A stretch of 13,937 nt of DNA from a bacterium. GTDB lineage: Bacteria > UBP13 > UBA5359. How positions within the stretch are numbered: the stretch's first letter is position 1; every line of letters starts with the position of its first letter. A program made the position numbers and the translations under genes. Under the pieces are notes generated by a model. The model was given only the letters and a program-made list of their open reading frames with translations, searched no databases and was not told the DNA's origin. The stretch lies in the NCBI GenBank assembly GCA_028685295.1, contig JAQUEL010000052.1, positions 1 to 13,937 of the forward strand. Direction: 5' to 3'. Positions 6,172-13,805 of this stretch are shown piece after piece.

Positions 6172-8970
6172 TTGCTTCTCACCCAGCCTTATGTCATCCC
6201 ATTCCGTAACTGAGCCTAATCCCTCTATCTCTATCATCTTCAGGCTTTTGGGAATGGAAAGGGTCGATAGTATGTTCTTCAAATCCAACGAGACGTTAAC
6301 CCATTCATTATATGGTATAACCTCATGCTGAAAAATTCGATTTCTCCAGATTATGCCGCTGGTGTCTTCCCATGTCAGCCATACAACAAAATCGGCAGCG
6401 CCGCGCCGGGTTTCACTGCTTTGCCTGAAAGTAAAGGCCAGCAGAGGATGCTTTAAAGGTTGAACATTCAATTCAGTTCCGTAAACTACTGTTCCTCCTT
6501 TGCAGGATAGCGTGGCTGTCTTACCATCGCTGACAAGGCCTCCGCCTGTATAGTGCGTTCTCTTCCAATCACTGACATCGGAAAAATCTTCCTGCCAAAG
6601 CACACTTTTAAATTTTACTCTCTTGTTCAAATCGATTATGTCGGATGCTGCTATCGCTTTCCGTTGAGAAAAAGCCTTCTCCTTGACTGTTATATCCTCT
6701 ATGGCCGCCGCAATAGCGCTCACCGTGGATTCGCTTGAATAAAGATCGCCTTTAAGTGATAGTAAGGGAGTTTTCAGCCAATCTCCCTCTATTTTCTTGT
6801 ACCCCGCTACAAGCACCTGATCATCAACCGCTTTCCCTGTTGTCAAGGATGCTTTCATAGTCCGTAAATATAGGTCCACACGCGGCCGATAATAATACTT
6901 GACCAACTCGAAAATATCTTTGCTGGGATAGTCAATCAACCATTCTTTGCTGGCAAAGGTCAGCATGGAGTCTTTAATAGCTATTTCATGGGAAGCGAAA
7001 TCTTGCGTTCTCTGTAATTTCACTAATTCTCCCTTGATCTGATAAGGTGGATAGGTGGCTAGAATATCCTCCAGGCTATCCATAAGGACTTGAAGATGCG
7101 CTGCCTCCTGCTTGAAACCTGGCAGGTCTTTAGCCGCGTAACGAAGATTCAACTCCTGGAAATGACGGTTGAAAAGAGATGTGATATACTGCCTGCTTAT
7201 GTCCACCAGGTCTCTGATATAATAAGGATTGCCGGCCTGCTTCTCTTTCTCGGACAGAGCAAAAGTCAGGGCCTCTTTTAAAGCCACCGTCTGGGCAGGC
7301 AGAAAGGAGTTCACCTGCTTGGCCATATTGGTAAGATAGATGGCCAGGAATCCTGAACTGCTCAAGCGATGCTGATACAAAGCTTCAGAGCCGTTCATAT
7401 CGCCATGGACAGCTTTGACCAGACGATCCAGCGCCTTTTTCATATTGGTATAACTCTCTTTCCCATACCGTTTTATGGCATACTCCTTTAAATATTCGCC
7501 CGTATCAACAGCTAAGGGATTCCAGGAGAGCTTTGCCAGCAGATCAAAATAGAGGGGATTGTAATGGATTATCTCCGGACATATGTATATCCCTCGGCAA
7601 TTCCCGGCCTCACGGTCGACGGCGATACTCTTGATGTCCCGGACGAGTGCGCTGATATTGCCCCCAAGATAATCATCTCCACCGTAAAGGCCGATAATGG
7701 AGAGTATCCAGTTCCTCCCTTCAAAGCCGTTGAATCTCTTATAATGATAATCCCCCGGTATTTCCGGCTGGCTGGAATCACAAACAAAGGCACTGTCCAG
7801 CGGAACTCGCTGCAAAAACTGTTTTACATCATCCTGAGGCCAGGGAGGGGTAATAAACGGCCAGGTCCAGAACATCCAAACGCCGTCGGGATCTTCCGCC
7901 CGGATTATCTTCCATACGGACTCAGCAAACTTCAGCCTGATCTCGGTAACCTTGTCGTCCGGCAGATCCATTATCTGCTGCTCGCCGTAAGGCGAAAGGA
8001 AATATATGTTGCCGCTCCCGTATTTCTGCACCAACCTCTTTATGACTTCCCGGCCCCGTGTCATAAAAAGGGGATCGCCCGGATGGAGCGCGTAGTAAGG
8101 AGGATCGCTGCACCAGCGCATTCTGACATAATTATTCTTCGGGTTTTTGGCCATGAAATCTTGAGTAACGAGGTCGAAACGGGCCACTTCACCCAAGAGC
8201 ACCGGCTTTATACCGCGCTTTTTAACCTCTTTAACTATTTCATCTCTGGAGACACGAAAATTCCAGTTATCCTCGGGAACCATCAAAGCGTTCAGCCTCT
8301 TTTTAGCCGCCCAATCTATCTCTTTGATCCAATCGTTTATATCCCAGGTCCTGGTGCTGTAAGCGAACGGGCACTCCTGCATATACACTCGGCTGCTGAA
8401 ACGCGGCTTCTCGGCTACAGCTATCCGGGCCACAGACAACCTGTCCCTCCCGGCCGGAACTCTATCTCCTTCCCAGAAAAACCCTACCCCTGCATATTTC
8501 TCCAGAAAATGGTACACGGCATATAACGTTCCTCTATCTTCTGAGCCGCCGATAACCAGGAAGTTCTTCCCGTCCATAGAAACCGTTTTGATAATAAAGC
8601 CGTCCAACCCCGGATAATCGGATGAAAGCCTGATCAGGCCTTTGTCAGCAAGATTGGCGATCTTAGGGTTGGTTTCTTTTCGTCCTATGAGAATAACATC
8701 GGTTTTCCTTACTGCCTCCGGCTTTTTAACCACTTCAAGCTCTGCTCCGCTGAGCATTTTTACATATTTGGTCAGTTCGGCTGCCGCGTGCTCTTCGACC
8801 AAGGTAGCGTTATCTCCCAGTAGAATTACTGCTCTGGAACTCCCGCCTTCTACCAACGAAAAACAAAGGCCGCTTTGGACATGGAATAACATCATTACAT
8901 AGCCGACTATAACGCAAAACAATGTCTTTTTCATCCGCTTCATCCCTCTCATAATATCGAAACTAACCAT
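6169..8970 (-). CDS. Divergent GH89-type alpha-N-acetylglucosaminidase-like glycoside hydrolase
   Basis: Read from ATG 8970 it has 933 residues. An N-terminal signal/transmembrane segment includes MKKTLFCVIVGYVMMLFH (13-30). An alpha-glucuronidase-N/hexosaminidase-N-like domain spans about 38-178 (VILIGRKETN, TLYAVYHFLEKYAGVGFFW). A TIM barrel like NAGLU follows at about 190-485 (TWDINDWIKEIDWAAKKRLNAL, HPGDPLFM, DGVWMFWTWPF, LYGGDDYLGG). Helices with LKEYAIKRYG come next, and a beta-rich domain (about 790-933) begins WQEDFSDVSDW. Glu330 in SPYGEQQ and Glu466 in CPEII..NPLYFDLL align with the acid/base (FNEM) and nucleophile (PEG..N..VY) positions of GH89. GH89 enzymes remove terminal alpha-linked GlcNAc. 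Divergence is strong, so another DUF4838-like activity is possible. ATG 8970 shares a base with the upstream TGA and has AGGAAA nearby. ATG 8934, giving a more compact signal peptide with GAGAGGG upstream, is a real alternative. Confidence 0.72.
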   Translation of the reverse strand: MVSFDIMRGMKRMKKTLFCVIVGYVMMLFHVQSGLCFSLVEGGSSRAVILLGDNATLVEEHAAAELTKYVKMLSGAELEVVKKPEAVRKTDVILIGRKETNPKIANLADKGLIRLSSDYPGLDGFIIKTVSMDGKNFLVIGGSEDRGTLYAVYHFLEKYAGVGFFWEGDRVPAGRDRLSVARIAVAEKPRFSSRVYMQECPFAYSTRTWDINDWIKEIDWAAKKRLNALMVPEDNWNFRVSRDEIVKEVKKRGIKPVLLGEVARFDLVTQDFMAKNPKNNYVRMRWCSDPPYYALHPGDPLFMTRGREVIKRLVQKYGSGNIYFLSPYGEQQIMDLPDDKVTEIRLKFAESVWKIIRAEDPDGVWMFWTWPFITPPWPQDDVKQFLQRVPLDSAFVCDSSQPEIPGDYHYKRFNGFEGRNWILSIIGLYGGDDYLGGNISALVRDIKSIAVDREAGNCRGIYICPEIIHYNPLYFDLLAKLSWNPLAVDTGEYLKEYAIKRYGKESYTNMKKALDRLVKAVHGDMNGSEALYQHRLSSSGFLAIYLTNMAKQVNSFLPAQTVALKEALTFALSEKEKQAGNPYYIRDLVDISRQYITSLFNRHFQELNLRYAAKDLPGFKQEAAHLQVLMDSLEDILATYPPYQIKGELVKLQRTQDFASHEIAIKDSMLTFASKEWLIDYPSKDIFELVKYYYRPRVDLYLRTMKASLTTGKAVDDQVLVAGYKKIEGDWLKTPLLSLKGDLYSSESTVSAIAAAIEDITVKEKAFSQRKAIAASDIIDLNKRVKFKSVLWQEDFSDVSDWKRTHYTGGGLVSDGKTATLSCKGGTVVYGTELNVQPLKHPLLAFTFRQSSETRRGAADFVVWLTWEDTSGIIWRNRIFQHEVIPYNEWVNVSLDLKNILSTLSIPKSLKMIEIEGLGSVTEWDDIRLGEKQ

Positions 8971-8972
8971 CA
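8968..8972 (-). other. TGATG stop/start overlap coupling two hydrolase genes
   Basis: The TGA of the GH123-like gene (8972-8970) shares its final A with an in-frame ATG (8970-8968) of the GH89-like gene, and AGGAAA lies about five bases before the ATG inside the upstream gene. This arrangement is typical of translational coupling and would keep the two exported hydrolases in fixed proportion. If ATG 8934 is the true start, the gap becomes 35 bases and coupling is weaker. Confidence 0.6.
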
Positions 8973-11261
8973 CTTTCCTGTCAGCTGGAGTATCAAAGAT
9001 ATACACTCTTCCCGTATGCTTTGTGCCCTGTGGTTACTGCATATCGGGTAAGCTGCATTATCACTGTTTATGTTTCCTTGCCCCCACGGGCAGGATGCCA
9101 TTATTCCGCTCAGGCGCTTCTCAATTTTCTCAGCCAGAAGCTTTGATTTATCATCTTTCTTGGCCTTTTCTATCAATGTTTCCAAAGTATAGATATACTT
9201 ATAATCATCTATCCCTTCTCTAATTCCTTCCCATTGCAAGGTAGGCATAGGACCCTCAGCAGACGGATAAACGATCATCCCGTCCTTAGGCTCGGAATAG
9301 CCTTCGTCTTCACCATCAAAATCATCGTATGGATCGCCGGTTACGCCCATTCTGGTATATATAAAACTGACCTGCCCTTTAGCGCCTGTCTTATGGAATA
9401 AAAATCCGCAAAGATAGCGATTAGGCATCATTCCGCCTTCTTGCCCATCATAAACACCGCTGCCGTACCACCAATACTCTTGCTCCCCAAGCTTTCTTAA
9501 TCGGTTTACATCTTCAGATTCGGGTGCACCGGCCCAGCACATACCGGTTACATAGGAAGAGAGCTTTTTCGCTAATTCGCCCCCGCTTATGGTTACTAGA
9601 GATTTAACACCGGCCTCTTTGGCCAGAGCGTGTTCGTATAGCGATCTCTTACCCCCTCCGGACCAGAGCTGAGGTTCATCCCAACCCAGATAATACCAGT
9701 CTCCATAACCCTCTCCACCAGTCTCCTTGATAAAGCGGTCTACAGCTAAAAAAGCTTTTTTAACCACTTCCCGCATCTCCCGGGCATCCGGATCCACCTG
9801 GCCGATCTTCTCTCCGATCAAGCTCAACGCCCTTGTCTCCAGCTCGCCGGCCCAGTACAGGAATAAAGGACCGTCCAGCTTCAACTCTCTGCGTAACGCC
9901 TGAATCTCCGCCAGTTTCAGCGAGGAGAAAATGATCTGCCCGTCTTTCTGCTTGAAGCCGATATCCCCAAGGCCGGGCGCAAAGAAGAGAACGCTGTTTA
10001 TCCCATGCTCTTTCATATCCGCCAGCTCTCTCCTTAATTCCTCTCGACTCATCTTGTCATATCCATAATCACTGGTCCACATGACCCAATATCTATCCGG
10101 CGGCGATTTAAGCTCAAAGGGAAGAACCGACAATTTCAAAGGAAGGACTATGCTGCCGCCTCCGGCTGCGCTTATCAGAAGACGCGTAGAGTACTCTCCG
10201 GGAGTTATTACGTCCGGCACCCTAACCGTCAGCCAAAATGTCTGCGCACTTCCTTTGGCCATATCTTCAACACTATCCTTTTTCTCCAGGAGTTCGGGGA
10301 TGACATAATATGATTTGGAAGCCCAGCTCGTTCTCTGAGGCCAGCATTTTACCGCTCTCAGAACAATATTCTTCCTATCGATGGTCGCTTTGCCGCCTTT
10401 CAGACGCAGATCATCGATTATTGTCACTTTGACATGTTTCAGATCTTTCAAAGTATAAATAGAAAACCACGCCGGCTCATACTCTCCTGGAGTAGCTTTT
10501 ATCTGTAAACCTGTAATCACCTCTGCCCTGTCAGGAACACTGTCGGGATAAAGATCCCGCGGCTCTGCCCGGCGGAAGACGACATAGCCTTTTTTATTCT
10601 CATTAGGCGTAATGCCTGCAAGAGGCCTATCAGGAGTTGAACGTCTAGGAATATAATTAAACACCGTTTGCTTTCTAATTATAGTTTTACTATCCATCTG
10701 CTGTATTGAAGATTTCCGGAGCCTTAAATCATCAAACCATACCTGACCTTTACCCGATAGCAGCAAGGCAATATCGAGAAAATCCGCCTGCGCTATAAAA
10801 GAGAGCTCATACTCTTTCCAATCATTCGTTCCCGTAGTCAGCTCATAGGCATCAAAGCCTCTTTTATTCGGCCAATGGAGATGAACCGCGGATATTCCGG
10901 ATATGCTATCGGCTTTGACATAGAGAGAGAGCTTATATACTTCGCCCTTTTCAACAGAAATACCCTTTCTGCTTATCCAGGCATAATCCGCCTCGGCTCC
11001 GGGGATACTCCTGATAGAGATAGCAGGAGAATTATTATGAAAGATTTCTTTATCAACATAGGCCTCAAATCTATTTTCGCCCGTACCTGTATGCAGCCCT
11101 TCCCAGCCTTTTAGACCATCTTCAAAGCCGCAAAGATATATCAGGTTCTCTGCCGCCATCAAAGACGGAACCCGGTTACCCAAGATCAGGACCAAATATG
11201 TGAACATGGCAAGCATAATCGCTGTTGACCCGATTGTTTTTTGCATTCTGCCAATTATCAA
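8970..11261 (-). CDS. Exported glycoside hydrolase: CBM-like domain + GH123/DUF4091-type catalytic module
   Basis: The protein has 763 residues, with a signal peptide at 1-36 (hydrophobic IMLAMFTYLVLIL, cleavage near SLMA-A). A CBM4/9-like beta-sandwich covers about 40-183, opening with CGFEDGLKGWEG and closing with VWFDDLRLRK. A second beta domain spans about 225-382 (GLQIKATPGEYEPAWFSIY). A TIM-barrel module runs about 385-640, with the acidic pair Asp528-Glu529 in YYLGWDEPQLW, matching the adjacent Asp-Glu of GH123. The C-terminal DUF4091 signature is VYPSAEGPMPTLQWEGIREGIDDYKYIYTLE spread over 664-694. GH123 enzymes are beta-N-acetylgalactosaminidases using substrate-assisted catalysis; many DUF4091 relatives are uncharacterised, so the substrate is inferred. 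The start codon is TTG 11261, chosen because a perfect AGGAGG lies nine bases upstream; ATG 11246 is too far from it. It overlaps the next gene by one base. Confidence 0.8.
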   Translation of the reverse strand: MIIGRMQKTIGSTAIMLAMFTYLVLILGNRVPSLMAAENLIYLCGFEDGLKGWEGLHTGTGENRFEAYVDKEIFHNNSPAISIRSIPGAEADYAWISRKGISVEKGEVYKLSLYVKADSISGISAVHLHWPNKRGFDAYELTTGTNDWKEYELSFIAQADFLDIALLLSGKGQVWFDDLRLRKSSIQQMDSKTIIRKQTVFNYIPRRSTPDRPLAGITPNENKKGYVVFRRAEPRDLYPDSVPDRAEVITGLQIKATPGEYEPAWFSIYTLKDLKHVKVTIIDDLRLKGGKATIDRKNIVLRAVKCWPQRTSWASKSYYVIPELLEKKDSVEDMAKGSAQTFWLTVRVPDVITPGEYSTRLLISAAGGGSIVLPLKLSVLPFELKSPPDRYWVMWTSDYGYDKMSREELRRELADMKEHGINSVLFFAPGLGDIGFKQKDGQIIFSSLKLAEIQALRRELKLDGPLFLYWAGELETRALSLIGEKIGQVDPDAREMREVVKKAFLAVDRFIKETGGEGYGDWYYLGWDEPQLWSGGGKRSLYEHALAKEAGVKSLVTISGGELAKKLSSYVTGMCWAGAPESEDVNRLRKLGEQEYWWYGSGVYDGQEGGMMPNRYLCGFLFHKTGAKGQVSFIYTRMGVTGDPYDDFDGEDEGYSEPKDGMIVYPSAEGPMPTLQWEGIREGIDDYKYIYTLETLIEKAKKDDKSKLLAEKIEKRLSGIMASCPWGQGNINSDNAAYPICSNHRAQSIREECISLILQLTGK

Positions 11262-11270
11262 GTTACATTA

Positions 11271-11276
11271 CCTCCT
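11271..11276 (-). promoter_or_regulatory. Ribosome binding site deciding a TTG start
   Basis: A consensus AGGAGG on the minus strand, nine bases before TTG 11261. An ATG at 11268-11266 lies only two bases from it and is followed at once by TAA, so it cannot start the gene. The in-frame ATG at 11246 would be 24 bases away. The site therefore supports TTG as the start of the GH123-like gene. Confidence 0.72.
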
Positions 11277-11307
11277 GTAATTCTCTATGAGCGGTTCCTT
11301 ACAATAA

Positions 11308-13047
11308 TTACCATATTTGCCTGTTCGAAAAACGGATAACCGGTGTTTCCTTACTATGCAGCTCAAAAACGACCACCTCATTAGTGCCGGGATGAAGAAG
11401 CGGTGCCGGTACATAGAGCGCTTTCTGAGGACCTATGTGCCAATACCGTCCAAGATTGAAGCCGTTTATATAAACAACACCTTTTGTCCAACCCTCCATG
11501 TTCATAAATGTATCAGCAGGTTCATCCACCGCAAATGCACCTTTATAGAAAGCCGGTCCTTCCAGGTTCGTTAGGGGACCGTAATCCAGATGGGATATAT
11601 TATCCAAAGGCAAAGGATAGATCATCCAATCAAATTGAGCTTGGTAATTAATAACTACTCTTTCGGTAATCCCCTTCATATCGTATAGAAGCGGGCCATA
11701 ATTAATACGCCCCATATTCTCCACTAAGATCTTCAAGTTTGCCGTTTCTGAAGGGATCTCTATCTGCAGCCCTTTATCGATGCTGTTCCTATCAATTATC
11801 CCGATATATTTGTCGTCTATATATATAAGAGCTCTGTCATGCACATCATATATTTTTAAAAGCTCCTCTTTACCGGTTCCCTTAATGGAACACTCATAAA
11901 GGATAAAGCCATAATCCTGACCTATACTTTCCATCGGTAACGGATATTGGCTCTTAATGGGCTCGGAGACGCAGGCCAACACATCAAAGAGGCTTGCCTG
12001 ATGAGTAAGCGAAACAACCCCATAGTCTTTTTTAACAGAAGGCTTGGGTATGTCTATAATATCCGTTTTAAAATGCTTCATTATGCTGTCTCTTACAGCA
12101 TAATACTTTTCCGTCGGATCTCCGGCTTCGTTAAGGAGAGCATCGTAATCATAGCTTGTAATTAAAGGCTCGTATTTATCGAAGTAATTAGCTCCATTAT
12201 AGAACCCAAAATTAGTCCCGCCGTGAAACATGTAGAAATTCACTGATGCACCGGCAGCAAAGAGCTTATCCAATTCATCCGCGACATCGCCGGCAGCTCT
12301 CTTTGAGCGTTCTTTTCCCCAATGATCAAACCAGCCGATCCAGAATTCCGTACACATCAACGGTCCATCCGCCTGGTGCTTTCTAAGATTTTTAAAGGCT
12401 TCTTCAGGTTTTGAACCGAAATTCACTGTTTTTAGGACACCCTCCGGCGTTCCGCCCTCAAGCATACGATCATCAATGCCATCAGAGGTAAAGAGAAGGG
12501 TATCTATGCCTCTGCCGTGTAAAGCGGTTTTTAAGTATTCCAGATATTTTATATCATTACCATAGCTGCCATATTCGTTCTCTATCTGGAAAGCTATTAC
12601 CGGTCCGCCTTTTGTACATTGAAGAGGCACTAACTTAGGCAGCAGCACATCATAATATGCATCTATCCTGTCCAGAAAGGGTTTGTTAAAACACCGCAGC
12701 CGTATATCCGAATCTGCAAGCAGCCATGATGGCAGCCCTCCCAGCTCCCATTCCGCGCATATATACGGAGAAGGGCGAAGTATAACCCATAACCCCATCT
12801 CTCCGGCGGTTTTTATAAATTCTTCCACATTTGCAAGGCCTTGGAAGTTAAAAATGCCCGGCCTTGGCTCATGTAAATTCCAGGGGATATAGGTTTCAAC
12901 CGTATTGAGGCCACAGGCCTTCAGCTTAAGCAGCCTATCCTTCCAATACTGTGGAACTGTACGAAAATAATGTACCGCTCCGGAAAGTATTACAACCGGA
13001 CTACCGTTATATTCGAAGTTCTCACCTGAAAAACTAAACCTACCCAC
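11308..13047 (-). CDS. GH35 beta-galactosidase, apparently cytoplasmic
   Basis: This GH35 enzyme hydrolyses terminal beta-linked galactose by a retaining mechanism. From GTG 13047 it has 579 residues, a size common for bacterial GH35. The TIM barrel opens with VVILSGAVHYFRTVPQYWKD and TYIPWNLHEP. The acid/base is Glu158 in GGPVIAFQIENEYGSYG and the nucleophile Glu234 in CTEFWIGWFDHWG; FHGGTNFGFYNGANY and ITSYDYDALLNEAG are further family blocks. C-terminal beta-sandwich domains end with YINGFNLGRYWHIGPQKALYVP and NEVVVFEL. No signal peptide is visible with any plausible start, unlike the exported neighbours, so it probably works on imported oligosaccharides. GTG 13047 has AAGGAG six bases upstream, while ATG 13062 (five codons longer) has no ribosome site. 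The gene lies 46 bases before the GH123-like gene. Much of it looks AT-richer than the left end of the window. Confidence 0.93.
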   Translation of the reverse strand: MGRFSFSGENFEYNGSPVVILSGAVHYFRTVPQYWKDRLLKLKACGLNTVETYIPWNLHEPRPGIFNFQGLANVEEFIKTAGEMGLWVILRPSPYICAEWELGGLPSWLLADSDIRLRCFNKPFLDRIDAYYDVLLPKLVPLQCTKGGPVIAFQIENEYGSYGNDIKYLEYLKTALHGRGIDTLLFTSDGIDDRMLEGGTPEGVLKTVNFGSKPEEAFKNLRKHQADGPLMCTEFWIGWFDHWGKERSKRAAGDVADELDKLFAAGASVNFYMFHGGTNFGFYNGANYFDKYEPLITSYDYDALLNEAGDPTEKYYAVRDSIMKHFKTDIIDIPKPSVKKDYGVVSLTHQASLFDVLACVSEPIKSQYPLPMESIGQDYGFILYECSIKGTGKEELLKIYDVHDRALIYIDDKYIGIIDRNSIDKGLQIEIPSETANLKILVENMGRINYGPLLYDMKGITERVVINYQAQFDWMIYPLPLDNISHLDYGPLTNLEGPAFYKGAFAVDEPADTFMNMEGWTKGVVYINGFNLGRYWHIGPQKALYVPAPLLHPGTNEVVVFELHSKETPVIRFSNRQIW

Positions 13048-13053
13048 TGCATT

Positions 13054-13059
13054 CTCCTT
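13054..13059 (-). promoter_or_regulatory. Ribosome binding site favouring a GTG start for GH35
   Basis: AAGGAG on the minus strand, six bases before GTG 13047. The in-frame ATG at 13062 has only AT-rich sequence before it (AATAAGTAATTGT). Nearly all other genes here have a clear purine-rich site at five to ten bases, so the GTG is the better start. Confidence 0.55.
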
Positions 13060-13067
13060 CATACAAT

Positions 13068-13092
13068 TACTTATTCTGCGAGCTAATAAGTA
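13068..13092 (-). repeat. Perfect 8-bp inverted repeat upstream of GH35
   Basis: TACTTATT (13068-13075) and AATAAGTA (13085-13092) are exact reverse complements around a 9-base spacer, between the pseudopilin stop and the GH35 start. The arms are AT-rich and there is no T-run after them on the minus strand, so a terminator is unlikely. It could be a regulator operator, for an internal promoter, or a weak mRNA hairpin near the GH35 start. The repeat is seen directly; its function is inference. Confidence 0.45.
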
Positions 13093-13145
13093 TCAAAAGC
13101 CAAGTGCTTCTTAATTGGGAAAATCGGGTTAACTTACACGGCCAA

Positions 13146-13805
13146 TCAACGTTGTAAATAGCTATTGGGAATAGGCTCTCTTTGCCAGCTTACATGGCCA
13201 TCAACAAAGAGAATATTAGCGCCCTCTGTATGTCTGTAGCTAACGCCGCTTCTCCCTACGGTAACCTTGGATACTACGGAACTTGACGTTCCCCATGACG
13301 CAACATAGTAACCATCAGTAACCATCAAGCAAGTTACAGGATGCGATATATCCACTAGAGAGTATGGAACATAGACTGTGCTACTTGATAGAGCAGTATT
13401 TTTTAGATGATTTCCTATTGAATAAACAGGGCCCTGATTACCACTAACACCATCTTCTACATAGCTCTCCGACGGACAACGATAAATATTGGCAGGATTA
13501 CCGCTATAGTCAGAAGCTTTGGTCATTTTACTTATATAGGGGGAAACAACTTCCCACCAGTTACTGCCGAAGTTACCCCATATAAGCGGCAAAGATTCAT
13601 CATAGTCCTGCGCATACATATGTATAGCTAATCCCATTTGCTTTAAATTGCTTTGGCAAGTAGCCTGCCTGGCCTTCTCTCTGGCTTTGCCGAACACCGG
13701 AAAAAGAATAGCTGCCAATAAACTGATAATAGCTATAACGACCAGCAGTTCGATAAGAGTGAAACCGATTAATGGTTCTCTGTTCGCTCTATGCACACTT
13801 AACAT
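13146..13805 (-). CDS. Type IV pilin-like pseudopilin, DUF1559 / H-X9-DG family
   Basis: The protein has 219 residues. A class III prepilin leader of 14 residues ends in Gly14, and cleavage before Phe15 would expose [21 protein letters not shown], with the conserved Glu at position 5 of the mature protein (Glu19). After the hydrophobic helix come [19 protein letters not shown] (38-56) and [11 protein letters not shown] (63-73). The C-terminus has the H-X9-DG signature: His192, then nine residues to Asp202-Gly203 in [10 protein letters not shown]. Such proteins are processed by a prepilin peptidase, which is not in the window, and are placed in type II secretion or pilus-like fibres. They are often present in many copies in Armatimonadota and PVC genomes. 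The start ATG 13805 has GGAGGAG seven bases upstream. As first gene of a hydrolase operon it may help secretion or surface capture of the glycan, which is inference. Confidence 0.92.
   Translation of the reverse strand: MLSVHRANREPLIGFTLIELLVVIAIISLLAAILFPVFGKAREKARQATCQSNLKQMGLAIHMYAQDYDESLPLIWGNFGSNWWEVVSPYISKMTKASDYSGNPANIYRCPSESYVEDGVSGNQGPVYSIGNHLKNTALSSSTVYVPYSLVDISHPVTCLMVTDGYYVASWGTSSSVVSKVTVGRSGVSYRHTEGANILFVDGHVSWQREPIPNSYLQR

Noticed and set aside
7564-8526. 320-codon open frame on the plus strand, opposite the GH89-like gene
   Set aside because: It lies wholly antisense to a gene with clear family blocks, has no recognisable domain, and long antisense frames are common opposite such coding sequence.
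8971-9006. Longer start of the GH89-like protein at 9006
   Set aside because: It would overlap the upstream gene by 37 bases and add residues unlike a signal peptide; ATG 8970 or 8934 fits better.
13063-13145. Terminator between the pseudopilin and GH35 genes
   Set aside because: A short AAGC/GCTT pair followed by few T residues is too weak, and the 8-bp inverted repeat is AT-rich with no T-run.
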